From: Gp6-AA45 sp035652075
GTDB taxonomy: Bacteria; Acidobacteriota; Vicinamibacteria; Vicinamibacterales; CAVVIG01
DNA: 64,000 nt
Assembly: GCA_035652075.1 (NCBI GenBank)
Contig: DASREL010000227.1
Span: forward strand, 1 to 64,000
Direction: 5' to 3'
A model generated the notes under the pieces. It ran no database searches and was not told the DNA's origin. It worked only from the letters and a program-made list of their open reading frames with translations. A program made the translations under genes and the position numbers. Below are positions 60,864 through 64,000 of the stretch, piece after piece. Within the stretch, counting starts at the first letter, position 1. Each line of letters begins with the position of its first letter.

Positions 60864-62204
60864 ATGAGTGTGCTGTGGCCTCTGGTCGCGCTGGCGGCAC
60901 TCGTCTGCGCGAATGGGTTTTTCGTCGCTGCCGAGTTCTCGATCGTCACCGTGCGCAAGACGCGGATCGATCAGATGATTGCCGAGGGGCACCGCGGCGC
61001 GAAGGTCGTGCGCCGCGCGATCACCGAACCGGACCGGTACATCGCGGCGACGCAGCTCGGGATCACGATGGCGAGCCTCGGGCTCGGATGGATGGGCGAA
61101 CCGGCCCTCGCGTCGATGATCGAACCGCCGCTCGAATTCCTGCCGCCGCATCTCGCCGCGGCGACGGCGCACACGATCGCCGTCGCGCTTGCGTTCACGA
61201 TCATTACGGCGGCGGAAATCGTGTTCGGCGAGTTGACGCCGAAGTGGATCGCGCTCGAACGCAGCGAGCTGACCGCGCTCTGGGTCGTGCGGCCGCTCGA
61301 GATGTTCATGCGCGTGTTCTGGCCGTTCATCCGCGTCGTCCATGGCGCCGCGCATGGGATCATCGCGGCGCTCGGGCTGAAAGGCGCCGACAGCCGCGCG
61401 ATGGTGCACTCCGAAGAGGAATTGAAGATGCTCGTCACGGCGAGCCAGGAGGCCGGCGTCCTCGAAGAGCAGGAAGAACAGATGCTGCATCGCGTGTTCG
61501 GGTTCGCCGATCTGACGGCCGGCCACGTGATGATTCCGCGCACGGAGCTGGTGGCCGTGGCCGCGGACGCGAAGCTGCACGACTTCGTCGGGCAAATCGC
61601 ACGCGGACGCCACACGCGGCTGCCGGTCTATCGTTCCGACGTCTACGACGTGATGGGGATGCTGCACGTGGTCGACGTGCTGCGCGCGATTTCGTCGCCG
61701 TCGGGCGGGTCGACGCTGACGGCGGGTTCGCTCGCGCGCGAAGTCCTCATGGTGCCGCAGACGATCACGGCGGACGACCTGCTGACGGAGATGCGACGGC
61801 GCCGCGTGCGCGAGGCGATCGTCATCGACGAATACGGCGGCACGGCAGGGCTCGTGACGTTCGAATCCTTGATGGAACGGATCGTCGGCGACATCCCAGG
61901 CGAGTGGGCGACCGCGTCCGAGCGCATTCACGTCGAAGCGGACGGATCCGCGTTGGTCGACGGTCTCGCGCTCGTCGCCGACGTGAACGCACAATTCGAT
62001 CTGCACATCGACGAAGATACCTACACGACGATCGGCGGATACATGCTCGGATGCATCGGCCGCCGGCCAAAGATCGGCGATACCATCGAAAGCGACGGAC
62101 GGAAGATGCGCGTCGAGGCGATTGACGGACTTCGCGTCGCGAAGGTGTGGCTGTCGAAGCCAAAGGCCAAGGCAACCACGGAACTCACGGAACGCACAGA
62201 ATGA
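60864..62204 (+). CDS. CNNM/CorC-family transporter-like membrane protein (hemolysin-type)
   Basis: A 446-residue membrane protein. An N-terminal CNNM (DUF21) domain has four helices (VCANGFFVAAEFSIVTVRKTR, ASLGLGWMGEPALA); two CBS domains lie at about 215-335 (VMIPRTELVAVAAD, IDEYGGTAGLVTFESLMERI); the C-terminal CorC/HlyC domain has ADVNAQFDLHIDE and DTIESDGRKMRVE. Such proteins are linked to Mg2+ or Na+ efflux. The last eight or so residues (ATTELTERTE) come from a nonamer repeat that ends at the ATGA overlap with the next gene. Confidence 0.92.
   Translation: MSVLWPLVALAALVCANGFFVAAEFSIVTVRKTRIDQMIAEGHRGAKVVRRAITEPDRYIAATQLGITMASLGLGWMGEPALASMIEPPLEFLPPHLAAATAHTIAVALAFTIITAAEIVFGELTPKWIALERSELTALWVVRPLEMFMRVFWPFIRVVHGAAHGIIAALGLKGADSRAMVHSEEELKMLVTASQEAGVLEEQEEQMLHRVFGFADLTAGHVMIPRTELVAVAADAKLHDFVGQIARGRHTRLPVYRSDVYDVMGMLHVVDVLRAISSPSGGSTLTAGSLAREVLMVPQTITADDLLTEMRRRRVREAIVIDEYGGTAGLVTFESLMERIVGDIPGEWATASERIHVEADGSALVDGLALVADVNAQFDLHIDEDTYTTIGGYMLGCIGRRPKIGDTIESDGRKMRVEAIDGLRVAKVWLSKPKAKATTELTERTE
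62173..62199. repeat. Nonamer repeat at the end of the CNNM gene
   Basis: Three 9-nt units (caaccacgg, aactcacgg, aacgcacag) encode ATTELTERT at the C-terminus of the CNNM protein and stop 1 nt before the ATGA junction with the GNAT gene, the same placement as the heptamer array between uppS and cdsA. Confidence 0.7.
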
Positions 62205-62704
62205 TTCGATCGTGTACCGACGCTGACTTCGACGCGATGTTCGACGTGATCAACGACGCCGCGGTCGCCTACCGCGGCATCATCGCCGACGACTGCTGGA
62301 AAGATCCGTACATGCCGCGCGAGGAACTCGCGCACGAAATCGCGGCGGGTGTGCGGTTCTGGGGATTCTTCGAGGGCGATCGGTTGCTCGGGGTCATGGG
62401 ACTGCAGGACGTCCAGGATGTCGCGCTCGTGCGACACGCGTATACCCGCACGAACACCCAGGGCAAAGGCGTCGGCACGGCGCTCCTCACTCACGTCATC
62501 GCGCAGACGGACCGTCCCGTGCTGATCGGCACGTGGACCGCCGCCACCTGGGCGATCGGTTTCTACGAGCGCCACGGCTTTCGCGTCGTCGAACCGGCAC
62601 GCAAGCCGACGCTGCTCCGGAAGTATTGGAATATCCCCGATCGACAGATCGACGAGTCAGTCGTGCTTGAGCAGGCGAAGCGCGTTGGCGATCACGATCA
62701 CTGA
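62201..62704 (+). CDS. GNAT-family N-acetyltransferase
   Basis: A 167-residue GCN5-type acetyltransferase. The acetyl-CoA pyrophosphate loop is NTQGKGVGTALLTHVIA (Q-x-x-G-x-G/A pattern), with GVMGLQDVQDVALVRHAYT before it and AIGFYERHGFRVV after it. The ATG overlaps the CNNM stop. The substrate cannot be predicted. The 3' end overlaps the convergent P-type ATPase gene by 48 nt. Confidence 0.9.
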   Translation: MIRSCTDADFDAMFDVINDAAVAYRGIIADDCWKDPYMPREELAHEIAAGVRFWGFFEGDRLLGVMGLQDVQDVALVRHAYTRTNTQGKGVGTALLTHVIAQTDRPVLIGTWTAATWAIGFYERHGFRVVEPARKPTLLRKYWNIPDRQIDESVVLEQAKRVGDHDH

Positions 62705-64000
62705 CGCGCCCGTGTCGGCGAGCACCGCCATCCACAACGTCGCGACGCCCGCAACCGCCGCGATCACGAACGCCGCTTTCATCACGGTCGAAATGGCAAG
62801 GTTTGCCCTGATGTTCCGCACCGTCGCGCGGCTCAGGCGAATCATGTAGGGGATCTTCAGCAGTTCGTCGGTCATCAACGCGATGTCGGCGGTCTCGAGC
62901 GCGGCGTCGCTGCCGGCGGCGCCCATCGCGATGCCGACGTCCGCCGAGGCGAGCGCCGGCGCGTCGTTGATCCCGTCGCCGACCATCGCGACCGATCGAT
63001 AGCGCCGCCGCAGATCCTCGACGGCGGCGACTTTGTCTTCCGGCAGGAGTTCCGCACGCACGTCGTCGACGCCAAGCTCCGCGGCGATGGCGGCCGCCGT
63101 GCTCGCGCTGTCGCCGGTGAGCATCGCCACCGCATCGATCCCTTGCTGCTTCAAGAGATCGATCGCATCCCGGCTCGTCTCGCGCGGCCGATCGGCGACC
63201 GTGATGATGCCGACCGGATCGTTGTTGCGCGCGACGAGCACCGGCGTACGTCCGGTCGCGCTGATCGACTCCAGCCGTTCGTGCAGCGCTGGCGAACACA
63301 ACTGCTCTTCCTCGAACAAGCGATGGTTCCCAAGAACGACGCGGACGCCATCCACCAGTCCTTCCGCCCCCTTGCCCGCGAACGCTCGCACGCCGTCGGC
63401 TGGAGCCGGCGCCACACCCGACGCCTTCGCGTGCTGGACAATCGCATGGCCGATGGGATGTTCGGACCGCTGTTCGACGGCCGCCGCGAGCGACAGCACC
63501 GACGCCGCGCTCTCGTTCGCCAGCGGCATGACGTCGACGACCTGCAGCGCGCCACGGGTCAGCGTGCCGGTCTTGTCGAAGGCGACGCAGCGCACCGAGC
63601 CAAGCCGTTCGAGATGGGCGCCGCCCTTGATCAGGACACCCTTTCGCGCGGCGCCTGCCAGCGCCGCGACGATCGAGACGGGCGTCGAAATCACCAGCGC
63701 GCACGGACACGAGACGACGAGCAGCACCAACGCGCGATAGAACCAGTCGTGCCAACTGGCGTGCATCGCCAGCGGCGGCACGACGGCGACGGCGATCGCC
63801 AGCACGATGACCGCCGGCGTGTACACGCGCGCGAAGCGATCGATGAGCGCCTGGGTCGGCGCCCGCTGCGCCTGCGCCCGCTCGACGAGGTGGATGATTT
63901 TGGCGAGCGTCGTGTCCCGTCGCGCGCGCGTCACGCGGACGTCGAGCGCGCCGCGACCATTGATCGTCCCGGCGAAGACCTGGTCGCCAGCCGCCTTGTC
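62657..64000 (-). CDS. Heavy-metal P1B-type ATPase, Zn/Cd/Pb group (5' partial)
   Basis: C-terminal 447 residues of a heavy-metal efflux ATPase; the frame is open to the window edge, where GDQVFAGTINGRGALDVRVT belongs to the actuator domain. The membrane metal site CPC lies in SCPCALVISTPVSI, the phosphorylated Asp in AFDKTGTLTRG, the SEHPIGHAI motif and GDGINDAPALASADVGIAMG in the nucleotide and hinge regions. In the last helix AVLADTGASVIVIANALRLL has the Asp of ZntA/CadA proteins, so Zn2+, Cd2+ or Pb2+ is the likely substrate. The N-terminal metal-binding domain is outside the window. Confidence 0.93.
   Translation of the reverse strand, partial: DKAAGDQVFAGTINGRGALDVRVTRARRDTTLAKIIHLVERAQAQRAPTQALIDRFARVYTPAVIVLAIAVAVVPPLAMHASWHDWFYRALVLLVVSCPCALVISTPVSIVAALAGAARKGVLIKGGAHLERLGSVRCVAFDKTGTLTRGALQVVDVMPLANESAASVLSLAAAVEQRSEHPIGHAIVQHAKASGVAPAPADGVRAFAGKGAEGLVDGVRVVLGNHRLFEEEQLCSPALHERLESISATGRTPVLVARNNDPVGIITVADRPRETSRDAIDLLKQQGIDAVAMLTGDSASTAAAIAAELGVDDVRAELLPEDKVAAVEDLRRRYRSVAMVGDGINDAPALASADVGIAMGAAGSDAALETADIALMTDELLKIPYMIRLSRATVRNIRANLAISTVMKAAFVIAAVAGVATLWMAVLADTGASVIVIANALRLLKHD

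Overview
The window is a high-GC, gene-dense chromosomal stretch from a Gram-negative, respiring bacterium. The best fit is Acidobacteriota, probably a Vicinamibacteria-type genome. The evidence is a large carboxypeptidase-regulatory/TonB receptor, paired VWFA-related secreted proteins of the acidobacterial type, a sulfatase fused to TPRs, outer-membrane genes (TolC, Pal), and frequent GTG starts in 4-nt overlapping gene pairs. This placement is inference from gene content. No rRNA, tRNA, CRISPR array, phage or canonical IS element was seen.

Layout. 2-1228 (+): end of a sulfatase-TPR gene, followed by a degenerate 21-bp tandem array. 1644-4652 (-): TonB receptor. 16525 down to 4847 (-): a respiratory block nuoA-C-D-H-J-K-L-M-N running into atpZ-atpI-atpB-atpE. 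nuoB, E, F, G and I and the other ATP synthase genes are absent. 16637-29779 (+): a long heme operon (two VWA proteins, ccsA/hemX, hemA, hemC, cobA-hemD, hemB, a cupredoxin-like protein, an MscL/D-aminoacylase fusion, two carboxypeptidase-regulatory/TPR paralogues, hemL). 38339 down to 29799 (-): S9 peptidase, pyrE, truA, uppS, cdsA, dxr, rseP and a secreted protein, a nucleotide/isoprenoid/envelope operon. 38449-46331 (+): TolC, two glycosyltransferases, a penicillin acylase-type hydrolase and a secreted protein, with a TIGR02757 gene on the other strand. 52536 down to 46360 (-): beta-propeller protein, small secreted protein, pyrR-pyrB-pyrC-second OPRTase and a four-helix-bundle (S23/Avd-like) gene. 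52563-55246 (+): pyrK-pyrD-pyrF-glutaredoxin. 55305-64000: Pal, methyltransferase, membrane glycosyltransferase, LarE with a LysW-like acidic carrier, a REC-PilZ regulator, CNNM/CorC, GNAT and the C-terminal part of a Zn/Cd P-type ATPase. Pyrimidine synthesis from carbamoyl phosphate to UMP is covered except carAB, and tetrapyrrole synthesis from glutamyl-tRNA to uroporphyrinogen III and its methylation is complete.

The most unusual feature is a set of many different short repeats with a strict 7-nt or 9-nt period. They are scattered through the window as imperfect hairpins between operon genes, as in-frame additions inside conserved enzymes (NuoL, HemC, TruA, UppS, penicillin acylase, a membrane glycosyltransferase), and at gene junctions where they supply stop or start codons. 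One family, as two arrays in inverted orientation, brackets the four-helix-bundle gene, which suggests a possible mobile unit. Other notable points are the MscL-deacylase fusion, a LysW-like carrier next to LarE, a well-formed PyrR RNA hairpin over the pyrR ribosome binding site, a probable CTG start codon for cobA-hemD, a Na+-type residue pattern in the ATP synthase c subunit, and apparently leaderless operon starts.
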